64,000 nucleotides of DNA from Volvox africanus. Taxonomy: Eukaryota > Chlorophyta > Chlorophyceae > Chlamydomonadales > Volvocaceae. The notes beneath the pieces are model-generated. The model did not search any database. It was not told the origin of the DNA and saw nothing but the letters and a program-made list of their open reading frames with translations. Below, in pieces: positions 17,387 through 28,687 of the stretch. The translations under genes were made by a program, and so were the position numbers. How positions within the stretch are numbered: the stretch's first letter is position 1; each line of letters opens with the position of its first letter. The stretch lies in assembly GCA_030268105.1 (NCBI GenBank), contig BSDZ01000049.1:62001-126000 (forward strand). The letters are read 5' to 3'.

Positions 17387-20300
17387 ATTTCTGAACTAAC
17401 GCGTGGTCGGTGGTCATCCTTACGGCCAGCCGTTAAGGCATTGTTGCCTTGTGTACTTGGACACATCGAGCGAGTCATTTCGCGACGCATCACGCTTGAC
17501 GGACGCACGGGACTTCTCTGCTTCGACCCGTTGTGTAATTTGTTTACACCTCGCCGTCCCCTGTCGTCTATCGATCTGTCTAACCACGTGGTTTTGTTCA
17601 TCCCCTCGTCTCTGCGTGAGATGTCGGAACAGTTGGCCATATACAGGAGGTGTAGGCGTCAATATCCAGGCACGGCCGCATGTGTTTTACTCCCCGCTTT
17701 CTGTCGGCGCAAGGCAGAGGCATCGTTAAGGGGTATGCGGCATGTCCACCGGTTCGAGCCGGGCACTGTTTTGTTTAATGGTGTGGATCGGGAGGGTACG
17801 CTGGCTCCGTGGCCACACCTATCCTACTCGGTTGACGTTTGGTACGAAGCTCCTGATGGGGGTGCCGTTGGTTACGGACCCGCCTTAAGTGCACTGACGT
17901 TGTCTGCTGGGCATTCGCTCGTAGATAACCGTGTCCCTGTGGTTCAGATCGGTTTGAATGGCCGTACTCTGAAGGCACTTGTTGACACCGGTGCCAGCGA
18001 CGACTTCATCTCTGTCGCAGAGGTGAATGCGCTGGGGTTGTCCCCAGAGTCGTCTGATTGTCCACAGGTTACCCTTGCTGACGGGGGTAAGCATCCCATC
18101 GTGGGCAGGATTACCCTTAGCCTATCGTTAGGCCCTTTGCGTGTTGTGACCCGACCGTACGTGCTGCAGGGCTTAGCAGAGACTGCACCGTACATAATGG
18201 GGTCGTCGACATTACGACAGTACCGCGCGCGCATCGACATGGAGACCGCAACCCTGCATATGTGCAAGGGTACTCTGTCGATTAAGGTACCTTTCCTGTC
18301 GTTCGAACATGTCACACCAAAGGAGGGCGAAACTGAGGCGGTGCCTATGGTTAATTTCGCTGTGACCGCAATGGCCGTGCGAATCGAACCAGAGCTAGTC
18401 GGGCGTAAGGAGGCCGTCCGTTTGTTACGGAAGGGCGCGCACGGACTGCTTTTAAGGCCGCGGGTGAGCTGTTGTGTCACCACCGCGCAGATTTCTGCAG
18501 ATCCTGAGGTTGAGGCCCTACTGTCGCAGTATGAGGACGTCTTTAAAGATATCCCCGGCCTACCACCTATGCGTCCTGTTGATCACACAATCCCTCTCAT
18601 GCCTGGAGCGCAGCCTACAGCCCGGCCAATGTACAGGTTGAGTCCATTGGAGCTGGATGAGGTAAAGCGCCAGGTGACGGATTTACTCGCGAAGGGTATG
18701 ATACGCCCCAGCACATCCCCGTTTTCTGCACCGATTTTGTTTGTCGGTAAGAAGGATGGGACCTTGCGCATGTGCATTGATTACCGGGGGTTAAATGCGA
18801 ATACTGTGAAAAATCGCTACCCTTTGCCACGCGTTGACGACCTGTTGGATAAGCTGAAGGGCTCGGCTTATTTTTCCTCAATTGACTTACAACAGGGCTA
18901 CAATCAGATTCGCATCGCTGCCTCTGATATCCCGAAACACGCTTTTCGGACGCCCTTCGGTCACTTTGAGTATACGGTCCTATCATTTGGTTTGACTAAT
19001 GCCCCTGCGACGTTTCAGGCGGTTATGGACCGAATGTTCAGGCCGTTTATCGACAGGTTCGTTGTTTGCTACCTGGATGACATCTTGGTATATTCTAAAA
19101 CGCGCGAGGAGCACTTGGAGCATCTTCGGCTCGTGCTCGACGTTATGAGGCGGGAGCAATTGTTTGCTAAACGCGCCAAATGCTTTTGGGCGCAGCCTCA
19201 GGTGGAATATTTGGGCCACATTGTGTCGGCCACCGGTGTGAAGATGGACCCGCGGAAGGTCGCCGTGGTTCGCGATTGGCCCGCGCCTCAGAACCTCACG
19301 GAGCTGCGTAAGTTCCTTGGCTTGACCAATTATTTCCGGAAGTTCATTGAAAAATATTCCATCATTGCGGCCCCGCTTACTAACTTAACTCACAAAGGTG
19401 TTTTCGTTTCGCTCGAGTCGTGGACGTCGCAATGCCAGCGGGCATTCGAAGAGCTCAAACGAATCGTTGCCGAAGATGTCACCCTTGCATTCCCTGATTA
19501 CTCGTTGCCATTTCGCGTTGAGGTAGTGTCTGATGCCTCAATATTTGGAAGCGGCGCTGTATTGTTACAGGAAGGGCGACCGATCGCCTTCACGAGTAAG
19601 AAGTTTTCTGGTGCGGAAATTCGCTACACCACCGGGGAACAGGAGCTTCTGGCTGTGCTGCATGCTTTAAAGGAATGGCGCTGTTACCTCGAGGGACGCC
19701 CGTTTACTTTAAAGACTGACCATAAGCCCCTAACGTTTTTGCAAAGCGTTCCAACGTTGAACCGCCGTCAAGCTAGGTGGATGGAATATCTAGCTAGGTT
19801 CAACTGCACCTGGGAGTATATTTCTGGTAAATTGAATATTGCCGATGCTCTCAGTCGACATCCGTCGCTACACGCTGCAATTTTGGCAGCGCCCGTCGTG
19901 CGGCCGCGTAGCGAGGAGGTACCGATCGCGACGGACCTCGCGGAGCGGTTGAAGGTTGCCTACAACGCAGACGCCTGGTTCGCGGACCCGGCTAATGTAG
20001 AAAACCTTCGCAAGCAGAATGGCCTTTGGCTACGGACGGAGGGTGCAGCTACGCAAATCGTCGTTCCGAACGACGACGCGCTACGCTACGACATCCTTGC
20101 GCGGTTCCACGAGGACCCGTTAGCAGGACACCCTGGTAGCAAGCGATTGATCGACTTGGTGCAACGTTCCTTTTGGTGGCCTCGTTTGGCTAAGGATGCG
20201 GCGAACTTCGTCCAGACATGCAGTCTGTGCCAGCGCAATAAGGCTTTGTCCGGTAAGGGCCATGGGTTGTTGCAACCGTTGCCTGTCCCGGATGCGCCTT

Positions 20301-21394
20301 GGGAAAGTGTTTCCATGGACTTCGTAGTCGCGCTGCCCAAAACTGAGGGGGGATACGATGCGGTGTTCGTAATGGTCGATCGTCTGACTAAGATGGTTCA
20401 CCTAGCACCATGCACATCATCCTGCACGGCTGAGCAAACCGCACGTTTGTTTTTTGACAATGTGGTTCGGTTACACGGGATTCCCAAAAATGTGATCTCG
20501 GACCGCGGTGGACAGTTTACGTCTAAGTTTTGGGAAGCGCTCTGCAAACTAGTTGGCATGCGCGTCAACCTGAGCACGGCGTAGCACCCGCAGACTGATG
20601 GTCAAACCGAACGCACAAACTGCACGTTGGGTGATATGTTGCGCAATTATGCTGGTCGCACACCACTTGTTTGGGATACATATTTGACTGCGGCAGAATT
20701 CGCGCTTAACAATGCTGTTAACCGCTCTACAGGCAAAAGTCCGTTCTTTCTTAACTACGGGTTTCATCCCGCGCTACCCGTGTGGCGTGAGTTGGAAGTG
20801 AACGTGCCTGCTGCTAAACTTTTTGCCAAGTCGTTTATGTCCCGAATCACAGACGCGAAGTCGTGTTTGGACGCGGCGCAGCAACGAACGACAGAATACT
20901 ACAACAAATCCTGCTTGGAAGGGCAACTCGTGTTGCTAAGCACCAAGAACTTGCGTTCCTTGGCCGACGGATCCCGAAAACTCTTACCCCGCTGGATTGG
21001 CCCGTATCCTGTCGTGCGCATGGTTGGGAATGTGGCTGTGGAGCTTGCATTGCCCACTGATATGACCATTCACCCCACGTTTCACGTATCGCTTGTTCGT
21101 CCGTATCGTAGTACGGAACCCGTCCCTGAGCCTGCTAACGCCCCCGCAGCGATCGAACCAGTTCCCGAGACCTGGATCGCTGGTAAACAGAAGTTTTACG
21201 ATGTGGAGCGGGTGTTAGATTATCGCGCGCGTCGTGTGGGCCGACACCGACGTAAGCGAACAGTACACGAGTACTTGGTTAAGTGGACAGCGTATACCGA
21301 CGAGCACAACTCATGGGAACCAGCACGCAACTTCTCACAGGACATGAAACCCCTGCTCGAAGAAGCCCGCAAACGTGCCACGCAAACCCAATGA
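17348..21394 (+). pseudogene. pol: A2 pol polyprotein with integrase nonsense codon
   Basis: The frame is open from the gag UAG to 20581 and again from 20585 to the TGA at 21394. Counting from 17441: protease VDTGASDDF near 181, RT YLDD near 544, RNase H SDAS near 696, integrase zinc finger near 890 ([10 protein letters not shown] to CSLCQRNK), core Asp, Asp and Glu near 958, 1020 and 1056, GPY/F near 1186, chromodomain near 1252-1300. TAG at 20582-20584 replaces Tyr in STAYHPQTD. Downstream it has TNC for TNR, a 15-bp in-frame loss after YYNKS, and Ala for Gly in KWTGYT. The same TAG occurs in A3, which sits at an unrelated insertion site. Confidence 0.92.
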
Positions 21395-21438
21395 CCCCTG
21401 CAGTCGATGCTGTATGATGTAGCGAGGACGCTGCATAC

Positions 21439-21453
21439 GGGAGGGGGGATAAT
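21439..21453 (+). other. A2 polypurine tract
   Basis: GGGAGGGGGGATAAT directly precedes the 3' LTR, the position expected of the plus-strand primer. Confidence 0.85.
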
Positions 21454-22285
21454 TGTTGTGCTACGGTTTATTTCCCGCCGACGCGTAGGTCGACGCGATC
21501 CTACGAGGCGAAGTGCTTTTGTGATGAACGCATTGCATATGAATGAATCTGCATGATATAAATGTATTCGTGTACATTTATATATGCATTTGGCATGTTG
21601 TCATTATCCATCGCGACATCGCATCATGGCAAATCCGCCTAGCATGCATGAAAGCCCGAATCATTGAAGTGCGCATTATGCTCGTGCTACGAAACGATAA
21701 GTAATATTATCTGATATAATATTACTTCATTAAAGCACACGTTGAGAGCGCCGCACTCGTCGCGATGCATGCCCTGCAACCGGATATCGTTATCCGGACC
21801 CTTGCATCATGCGAATGCCGGAAAGGCTTACACGTTGTTATGTGTAGACATCGCCTAGACGCAGTAGGATTGTCACGTCTAGGATCGGCCTCCTGATGTG
21901 AATCGTACGGCATTGCGATGCTGCGAGTATAACAGATGCGAGGACGGCTAAGTAAGATAGATAAAAAAGACATTCGATACCGGAGAACACTAGTGTGTTC
22001 TATATTACTATTGCTATACACTATTCTACTTAGCCTGAGCTAAGCCTGAACTTCGCTAATCACCGCCGCGTGATGATTGCTCGCTTCCGGCGCTGACGGC
22101 GATTTCGTCCATTGCATCGTTCTGACCCGTAATACTGTAAGTTATATCTCTCTTCGTCTTGAAGTCTTCCGCTGTCTCTGTTTGCTCTTGCTTGCCTTGC
22201 TGTACTTGCAAGTGCTCGCGCATCGGTGTCGATAGTCTCCAGACGCGCAGATACTCATGAGCAAACGCGAACGAGAGGTACAACA
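21454..22285 (+). repeat. A2 3' LTR (subfamily 1)
   Basis: 832 bp, nearly identical to the 5' LTR and to the A1 LTR. It is followed by GTATC (22286-22290). Confidence 0.94.
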
Positions 22286-22608
22286 GTATCAGGGTGTTGA
22301 CGTTTGCATGCCCTAAAGAGAGCTAATTGCTTCTGTAGCTCGCAGAGTGAAGAGGGAGTGAACAAGATAGTATGCCCACCCAAGTTAGCGGAGGATAGGG
22401 GGCGACCTTGAGGCTCAAACAGATTACAAAAGCCATCAAAGCCGGGACGGACAGTTCGTGCATCAAAAGAAAAACGTCTCCCTATCACCTGCTCCACTTG
22501 GTTTAAAACAGAGGGCAAAAGAGCCCGTACTGCACGGCACTTTGCTACCATCTGGCCCACAGCAAAGACCCCAGGTGGTGATCCCTCTATACCAACCTGG
22601 GCAAGTTC
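22286..22608 (-). pseudogene. pol: B2 pol, N-terminal fragment split by A2
   Basis: This is the same stretch as 3670-3992, in frame with gag across the UAG and continuing at 14808 once A2 is subtracted. It covers the region before the protease. Confidence 0.85.
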
Positions 22609-22611
22609 CTA
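22570..22611 (-). promoter_or_regulatory. B2 candidate UAG readthrough element
   Basis: Identical to the B1 element: UAG at 22609-22611, 7-nt spacer, CCCAGG, 20-nt loop, CCTGGG. Confidence 0.7.
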
Positions 22612-23988
22612 GTGGTCCTTACCCTTATTTTTCTCCGCCCCTAGCATTGGGCAGGAGTCAACCCTATGTTGGTCGGAACCGCAACGGAGGCACATCCCAT
22701 GTTGTTTACGAAAATGGAACTCCCGTCTAGTACATTTGAATGTGGTTAAATATTCCGCTAGGTTCTGCTTGGGCCCCTTCTTCTGCACGTGGCCCCCTTT
22801 TGGGGCCAAGTGCCTCCCCTGCTGTCCGCCGCCCCTCTTAGACTTACCGGCGCCCTTAACCTGCCGCGGCTGATCCTCGTGCCCGGTGATGCCTGGACGA
22901 ACGGATGCAGCCCGCGGTTTTTTGGTCGGGGGCGCCGGGGTCTCCTCGTCAGGGTCGTCGCAGGCCATATCCTGTACCGACAGCATGTTCATTTTGGGAC
23001 GGGCCAGTTTGTCAGATTCCCGTCGGGCCAGTAACCTAAGTTCAGCTCCCAGGGAGAACTGAACCAAGTCTGTATATGACTTAAAGGTTTTACCCGACAG
23101 GTCAGTTGCACAGTCCCCACTAAGGTCGGATGAGAGGCCCTGCTGAAACCAAAACACACGCTCACTATCAGACAGGTCCGCAATGGGCGTGACAAGAGCC
23201 TCAAAGCGGCTCTGATAGGCAGAGACAGTTTCTCCAGGGCGCATGCGATATTTGCCAGCATTTAATTTCAGGCGTGCCTCAGTGTCACGTGACTGGACCT
23301 GGGGTGCAAAACGGACAAGCAGTGCTTCTAGCAGTTCCTCAGATGTATAAGAATCCCTTGCGTTAGTCCATTGATCGTGCCATAATCTTGCCGCGCCTTC
23401 AAAGGCAGTGGCCAAGAAAAGACGGCGCGTAGAGTCCTGTTGACCCCCACGGGCTGTGGCAAAGTAGTTCCTAACATTACGGACAAAGGCCCGTGTTAGA
23501 GGCGCAGCAACTCGTCCTAAATCAGAAAGCTTAACATCCATAGGGATATTCAGCTTAGGCACTGCGATCGCTATTTTTATCACCTCATCCTCATGTCCAG
23601 TATGAGGAGGCCCAGGTGGCCTGGCAGAGGTGCCCGCAACAGCAGCACAAGTTGTTGCGGCAGCAGCGGGAGCCATCCCAGGAATATCCACGGCACCAGG
23701 TGTCAAATGGTTTGACACTACAGCAGGGCCATGAACATAAAAAGGGGATGGGGCATAAATAGGTGATGTAGGTGCCTCAGGGGATGCTGTGCCGCCTTGC
23801 CTGGGAATAGGTGAAGGCTGGTTCGGAAGGTCGATACCACCTGCCACAGCAGCATTTGGTGGCTGTGTCAACCTAGAGAGCCATTCCCACCTATTCGCTT
23901 GGCTAGCATTAGCAGCAATCCGGCCAACAAACTGAAAGGTGTTGGCAGCAAGAGCCGAGACAGCATTCGCTAAGTTCGAGGCTTGCAT
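22609..23988 (-). CDS. gag: B2 Gag nucleocapsid polyprotein
   Basis: 459 residues, identical to the B1 and B3 Gag proteins (domains as described at 3993-5372), with an intact zinc knuckle and gag domain. It lies between the leader and the in-frame UAG. A2 lies downstream in pol, so Gag itself could still be expressed from the B2 5' LTR. Confidence 0.9.
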   Translation of the reverse strand: MQASNLANAVSALAANTFQFVGRIAANASQANRWEWLSRLTQPPNAAVAGGIDLPNQPSPIPRQGGTASPEAPTSPIYAPSPFYVHGPAVVSNHLTPGAVDIPGMAPAAAATTCAAVAGTSARPPGPPHTGHEDEVIKIAIAVPKLNIPMDVKLSDLGRVAAPLTRAFVRNVRNYFATARGGQQDSTRRLFLATAFEGAARLWHDQWTNARDSYTSEELLEALLVRFAPQVQSRDTEARLKLNAGKYRMRPGETVSAYQSRFEALVTPIADLSDSERVFWFQQGLSSDLSGDCATDLSGKTFKSYTDLVQFSLGAELRLLARRESDKLARPKMNMLSVQDMACDDPDEETPAPPTKKPRAASVRPGITGHEDQPRQVKGAGKSKRGGGQQGRHLAPKGGHVQKKGPKQNLAEYLTTFKCTRREFHFRKQHGMCLRCGSDQHRVDSCPMLGAEKNKGKDH

Positions 23989-24534
23989 ATTGTATGCCTG
24001 AAAGCCTAACAGATCGAACTGCGAGTGACTGTTCTGGCGAAAGGCAAAGCAAAGGCAAGGACCAGGGCCTACCCAACGCTTGGATGCCTTCGATGAACTT
24101 CAAAAATTTTGAAGTCCGCGCATGAAGTTGATTTGCGATGGATCGGAGTGACTGGGCAGAAGTGCCGCTCCGACGGGTCTGAGGTGTTGACACTGCAGAA
24201 GCACTCACGGTGGTTGGAACAAACACAATACCTTTCAAGTAATAGAGATATATATGTATTAGTGAAAGCCGAAGTGAATTCACGAAGTCGACTCCTCGTT
24301 GGATTCGATGCGAAGGTTAGTACCCGCAACTACAGGGATTCCTCAGCAAAACTGCAATACAAGTTCTAGATAGAAAGCAGTGTTGCAGGAAGATATTACC
24401 TAACAGAGAAGGCAGAATTGTCTAGGTCGCGAGCCACGTTGACCGCGACTAACTTAGAGATTGACTTTAACAGAAAGCACAGCCAAACTCACAGAGAGCA
24501 GGTTCTAAGTGTCACTAGACTAATTTCGTGAATA

Positions 24535-24642
24535 TTACAGACCGGTGGTAGCCGCAGCGAAAATGGCGGCGCTCAGCTCCTCAGGCAATGTCTCCATGTC
24601 CAGAGGGATGTCGGCAGGAGGAAGATCGTGGTCGATGTCCAT
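24535..24642 (-). CDS. B2 conserved leader ORF (35 aa)
   Basis: Same 35-codon ORF as at 5919-6026, intact, between the primer site and gag. The TAA overlaps GTAAT. Confidence 0.5.
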   Translation of the reverse strand: MDIDHDLPPADIPLDMETLPEELSAAIFAAATTGL

Positions 24643-24772
24643 TTATAAAAGGGCAGCTTGAGTGGCTTGAGCGCGTTGCGCGGTTAGAGTGGCTTGAGCA
24701 GTTACCACAGAAAGACTTGAGAAGGCTTGAACGATTTCAGCGGAAGACTTGACGAGACGTCCCAGGGAGGAA

Positions 24773-24786
24773 CAGTCTCGATACCA
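24773..24786 (-). other. B2 primer-binding site
   Basis: TGGTATCGAGACTG on the minus strand, 3 nt from the LTR, identical to B1. Confidence 0.75.
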
Positions 24787-24789
24787 GCT

Positions 24790-25212
24790 TGTTGTATATG
24801 GTACCCACGAAGGGTGGTATCAAAAGATACCGGTTGTTGTGCCAGAGCCCGATTAAGTAGAGCCGCCGACTAGGTCGTACTTGAGAGACCATAAGGCCTC
24901 GAACCGGGCGTGACCTTCAGAAGTCACCACTACAACCGGAGATTCAGTGAACCAGGAACCAGATGTTCCACCATTTACCATTCAGGCGGTAAATGGCCCA
25001 TTCCATACAGGTTATGGAGTAACCGACAGGTTCTGATGTTTCAGGAAGTCGGTTAGTATTGGTCGTCGACAGCCGAGACCAAATCCACAAATCGAATGCC
25101 AGATGGAAACATGAAACAGTTAATATGATAATTAAATATATTATATTATAAAATAATAAACAGATAATTATTATATCTTAATGAATTACCGAAATGCATT
25201 AAGGATACAACA
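24790..25212 (-). repeat. B2 5' LTR
   Basis: 423 bp, followed by ATAAA (25213-25217) and the start of host segment H2. Confidence 0.92.
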
Positions 25213-26391
25213 ATAAACCCCCTGCAAAGCCTATCCCAACCGTCTCAAAACATGGCAGGCTGACCAAATCTCTAAAGTTACCCTCCAGGCCTCCCCTACC
25301 ATCACTCGCTAATAGGGCTGGGTTGCCCCAGAGAGGGGCATTGAAGACCCAGGAGCCTGGGTCTACCTGCATTTAGTCCACATTAATTGACAGGGACAGG
25401 TTGTCAAAGGCACTCAACATATGCTCCAAGGTTGGACCTTCTTGCTGGCACGCACAATCTACTTGCCACGGCCCTGCTGATTCCCCCCTATTCACGGAGG
25501 TACAGAGCTTATATATTAGCTTATAGACTCGGTTTGGGTAGGCCCGGCTGTCACGGTCGTGTAAACAAGTTATAACGCACGCCCGTCATAAGCCCCACAA
25601 AGGAAATGGGCTCTGCTCACGCGTCACGCAATAACAACATATTCCATTGCTCACACCAAATCTTCCTCTTCATTTTCCCTTCGTGTTGAATTTGATGCCT
25701 GGCGCGAACCCCAAGCTATCGCGGCTATGAGCTATCGCGGCGCAGGGACAAACATGAAACTCTGCAAAATCTCTACAGTGTTTTGTTTACAATTGAGAAG
25801 GAAAAAGTGCATTTGAGAAGGAAAAGATACAAGAGATACAACCCGGTGCCACGGTGGGAAAATGGTGAATATCACGTGTGAAATGTGAAATACACTCCGC
25901 CAGTATTAGTATAGTCCTGGATGTATTTACAATTATTATATAATGTATATGATTACAATACGCCGGAAACTGATGTAAGAAATAAATATAGGCCTTATAC
26001 CGTATTGTAATACGGTAGCAGCCCTGCCGTACAGTGTGTCGTCAGCCGCGGCGCCGCTGCCTTTGGCCTTGCTCTCCTCGCCCTCACCCTCGCCAACCTA
26101 ACATTCAACGGAGGGCGCGATCAGGGCCAAGTAAGAACGCCCCCTCGACCACAAACCTAGCAGCACGCCCGCCCGCGGATCTACCGCCCTCCAGCCGTCC
26201 TCGCCTTCAGCTATGCTGGACCAGTCCATGCATCAGAACACGCAGCTCGGTCGGTCAGCGGCGCCACCAACACACGTCAAAACACACACGCGCTTCCCCT
26301 TCCCCCCTCCCCTTTTTTGTAGGTGGGAAAGCGCGAGAAACCGTGAAAGACTAACCGAACCAAAGTCTTCCAGTCGGCCCCCTTCCCTCGC

Positions 26392-26481
26392 CTCCTCCCA
26401 CACCACGCCACACTTGGGGCCATTGACGTAGTGCACCTCGTCGAACACCAACACCTCCACATCCCGGATGATGTCGGCTCC
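26392..26481 (-). pseudogene. Ski2-type helicase exon-like fragment, copy 2
   Basis: Same 30-codon piece as at 7776-7865, with the motif FDEVHYVN conserved and the same acceptor-like TAG upstream. Confidence 0.58.
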
Positions 26482-26738
26482 CTACCAGGCGGGGGAAGGA
26501 ACGACGGGAAAGGGGCCATGGGAGGAAGGGAGGGAGGTCCAGGGAGGGAGGGAGGGGTAGTAGGATGTGTAGACTTGGGTAGTAAGACAGGAAGGCGGGA
26601 TGGTGGTGGTGATGAGTGGATTGTGAAGAGTGAAGTGGGAAGGGGAGGGGTTGAGCATGCGGATGCGCCAGGGAGGGCCAACTAGGAGGCAGAGCGCAGG
26701 TGGGTGGGCCGAGGGGCTGCAGCCCCCAAACCGCACCT

Positions 26739-27563
26739 TTACTCATCACCACCCATCTGAAAGCCATCAGGGAAGGCCGCCTTAATGTCTTCATACTTCA
26801 GGACCACGGAGCACTCCCACTGCGCCAGATCCTGCAGGGCCGGCGTAATAATGGACGCGACCTCCTCCACCTCCGCGTCCAGTTCGTCCACGTCGCGGAA
26901 GTGCACCTCCTTGTTGCGGACGGTCACCATCTTGTCCGCGCGGCTGATGAACTGAGCGGCCGTCACGCCCAGCGCGGCTGCGGCGTCTTTAACGCCCTTG
27001 TCCGACTCGCCACGCTTTGTGAAGCGTGTGCACCTGGTGACCTTGAACTCCTTCCCGTCCGCAATGAGCAAAATTTGAGTCGCGGTGTTTCGCACCCGCT
27101 TCACGTTAGCCTTGGCGTGCATCTGCTCCATCTCATTTTTCAGCATCTGGTTAGCCTTGGCGTGCATCTTCTTCATCTGCTCCATCTCATTTTTCAGCAT
27201 CTGGTTATCCTTTTTCAGCATCTCGATATCTGCACTCTGCGCATCAAGCTGTTTCAGCACGACTGGTGCGCTGACGTGCACCACGATGTCCCGCACAAGC
27301 TTGCGACCGTCGGTGTCCCGGTTTTCAATTTTTTCCCCGGTAGCAAAGTAAACCGAGCTGACGGCGAACTCAGTTCCAAAGGTCCGTGTAGCTTCGTTAA
27401 CGGCCCCCTGAATTGCTGGGCCCATGTTTGCTTTTCCACCTAACTGTATCGTAAGGATAGGATATATTGAGCAGACGGACACCGACAGCATATCGGTACG
27501 TTTCAAGGAGGCCGTCCCATAGGAGCTATGCAAAACTACCGACTGCCTCGGAGATGAAAGCAA
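26739..27563 (-). CDS. Coiled-coil protein of unknown function, copy 2 (longest)
   Basis: The open frame is 274 codons and extends further upstream than copy 1 (MLSSPRQSVVLHSSYG), because this copy is not cut. The coiled coil again has two unequal repeats, MLKNEMEQMKKMHAKA and MLKNEMEQMHAKA. If transcription starts upstream, the TTACGATACAG before the MGPAIQ segment could be an intron end, making MGPAIQ (start near 27425) the likelier N-terminus. I see no signal peptide or membrane segment that would place it in the cell. Confidence 0.55.
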   Translation of the reverse strand: MLSSPRQSVVLHSSYGTASLKRTDMLSVSVCSIYPILTIQLGGKANMGPAIQGAVNEATRTFGTEFAVSSVYFATGEKIENRDTDGRKLVRDIVVHVSAPVVLKQLDAQSADIEMLKKDNQMLKNEMEQMKKMHAKANQMLKNEMEQMHAKANVKRVRNTATQILLIADGKEFKVTRCTRFTKRGESDKGVKDAAAALGVTAAQFISRADKMVTVRNKEVHFRDVDELDAEVEEVASIITPALQDLAQWECSVVLKYEDIKAAFPDGFQMGGDE

Positions 27564-27607
27564 AGATTGTTTCTTAAACTTCTGGTCGCGGAGCCAAGTC
27601 TACGTAT

Positions 27608-27686
27608 CTAGCAGCAGCGACAGTAGAGCGACAATAGAGCTAGGCAGCAGCGACAATAGAGCTAGTAGCAGCGACAATAGAGCTTA
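27608..27686. repeat. Minisatellite, unit of about 22-24 bp
   Basis: About three units of AGCAGCGACAATAGAGCTAG, the first with an internal change. It lies upstream of the coiled-coil gene on the minus strand. The same array is in H3 at about 61545-61623. Confidence 0.7.
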
Positions 27687-27961
27687 GGCTTGTACGTCGT
27701 ACGAGTCATGGTGTCACGCTAGTGAATTCTGACTTGACTGAGCTACTTCTTCGTAGCTCATAATCGCAAGCATGCAAAGATGAACATATTGAAATCACGT
27801 AATCAACTTCCATTCACTGCCTCGCAGCGTTTTATCGCGCTCCCCCTTGGCATTTTCTCGTGCGCGCACGCGCGCAACGACACCGCGGAACTTTGCGCAC
27901 CCCTAAAGAATGCAAGGGAGCTCCTTCTTTGGCGGACGTGGTGCGAAAGGGCGAAGCGGAT

Positions 27962-28017
27962 GCGTCCATTGCGGTATGTCGTGCATTTTTCCGCGTCCAT
28001 TGCCGTATGTCGTGCAT
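27962..28017. repeat. 25-bp direct repeat, two units
   Basis: Two units beginning GCGTCCATTGC and ending GTATGTCGTGCAT, at 27962-27986 and 27993-28017, differ at one base. They give rise to accidental open frames on both strands here. Confidence 0.7.
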
Positions 28018-28660
28018 GTGTTCATCGTCCATTTGTCCATTCCCGAATCCCGCGGATGGACTGGGTCATTTTCGCCATTCAGAATCGAGTTAGCCGCGGG
28101 CTGGCAGGCGAGAGCGGACGAGGCCAGCCACAGCAACACGCGCCCCTCCCTTCACCACTTGGCCGCCGATTATTCCCGTTAGCTCCTGACTGCCTCAGAT
28201 CCGCAACATCCTCGCTGGAGAAGCCCTGGGCGACGCAGCGACTCCCTGAAAGCAGGACACCTACCTGCAGTGCCATCTGCCAGGGGTGCAATGGCCGCCC
28301 TGAGGCGGCGGCCCCATCGCTGAGCATGAACAGCACAGCCCAGCAGGCTTAGTGGGCCCACATGTGGCACTGCATTGGCAGGGCACCAACCCCTCCCCCC
28401 CCCAGGGTTTGTGAGTGCTTAGCCTACAGTCATTTGCAGGCTAAATACGGGAGCGACCTTGGATTTCAGGGGCATGTACCATCGTGGCTGAGGTCTCTCC
28501 CCCTGTCAATACAGTTTTCTGCACTTAGGTGTGTGCAGCATCTGAGGAAAGTTGATAGCATCCTTGGCCAATGCCTCTTTCAAGACGTTTTATTGTTCAT
28601 GTTCCCCCCGGATCTTAGGGACACCCCCACACTTGTGTGGAACTTGTAACCTTTTTTCCT

Positions 28661-28687
28661 TGTGTGTGTGTATGTGTGTGTGTGTGT
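28661..28687. repeat. TG microsatellite
   Basis: An interrupted (TG)n run. The H3 counterpart near 62597 is clearly shorter, as expected of slippage after the duplication. Confidence 0.75.

Larger units (their letters stand above)
14814..22285 (+). mobile_element. A2: full-length family-A element inserted in B2 pol
   Basis: It is 7,472 bp with two 832-bp LTRs that differ at only about two positions I could see (ACAAGG/ACGAGG and CTAAAC/CTAGAC), so insertion was recent. Order is 5' LTR, PBS, leader ORF, gag, UAG, pol, polypurine tract and 3' LTR, flanked by GTATC. Its pol carries the integrase nonsense codon described for 17348-21394. Confidence 0.95.
10569..25212 (-). mobile_element. B2: complete family-B element interrupted by A2
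   Basis: Subtracting A2 (7,472 bp) and one 5-bp duplication from 14,644 bp leaves 7,167 bp, exactly the length of B3 without its insertions. Order on the minus strand is 5' LTR (24790-25212), PBS, leader ORF, gag, UAG, pol (split), polypurine tract and 3' LTR (10569-10991). The right flank is ATAAA and the left flank is GTTGG inside another B pol, so the two ends do not share a target duplication. Recombination between two B insertions is the likely cause. Confidence 0.92.

Noticed and set aside
17345..20584. Alternative nuclear code with UAG as a sense codon
   Set aside because: Several thousand pol and gag codons in A4, A5, B2 and B3 contain no other in-frame TAG or TAA, whereas recoded genomes use them often. 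The integrase TAG replaces Tyr, not Gln.
21395..21453. A possible envelope-like third gene after pol
   Set aside because: Only a short non-coding stretch and the polypurine tract lie between pol and the 3' LTR in both families.
27780..28352. 190-codon ORF conserved in H2 and H3
   Set aside because: Conservation only reflects the recent duplication. It spans a direct repeat, overlaps many other open frames in GC-rich DNA and has no recognisable domain.
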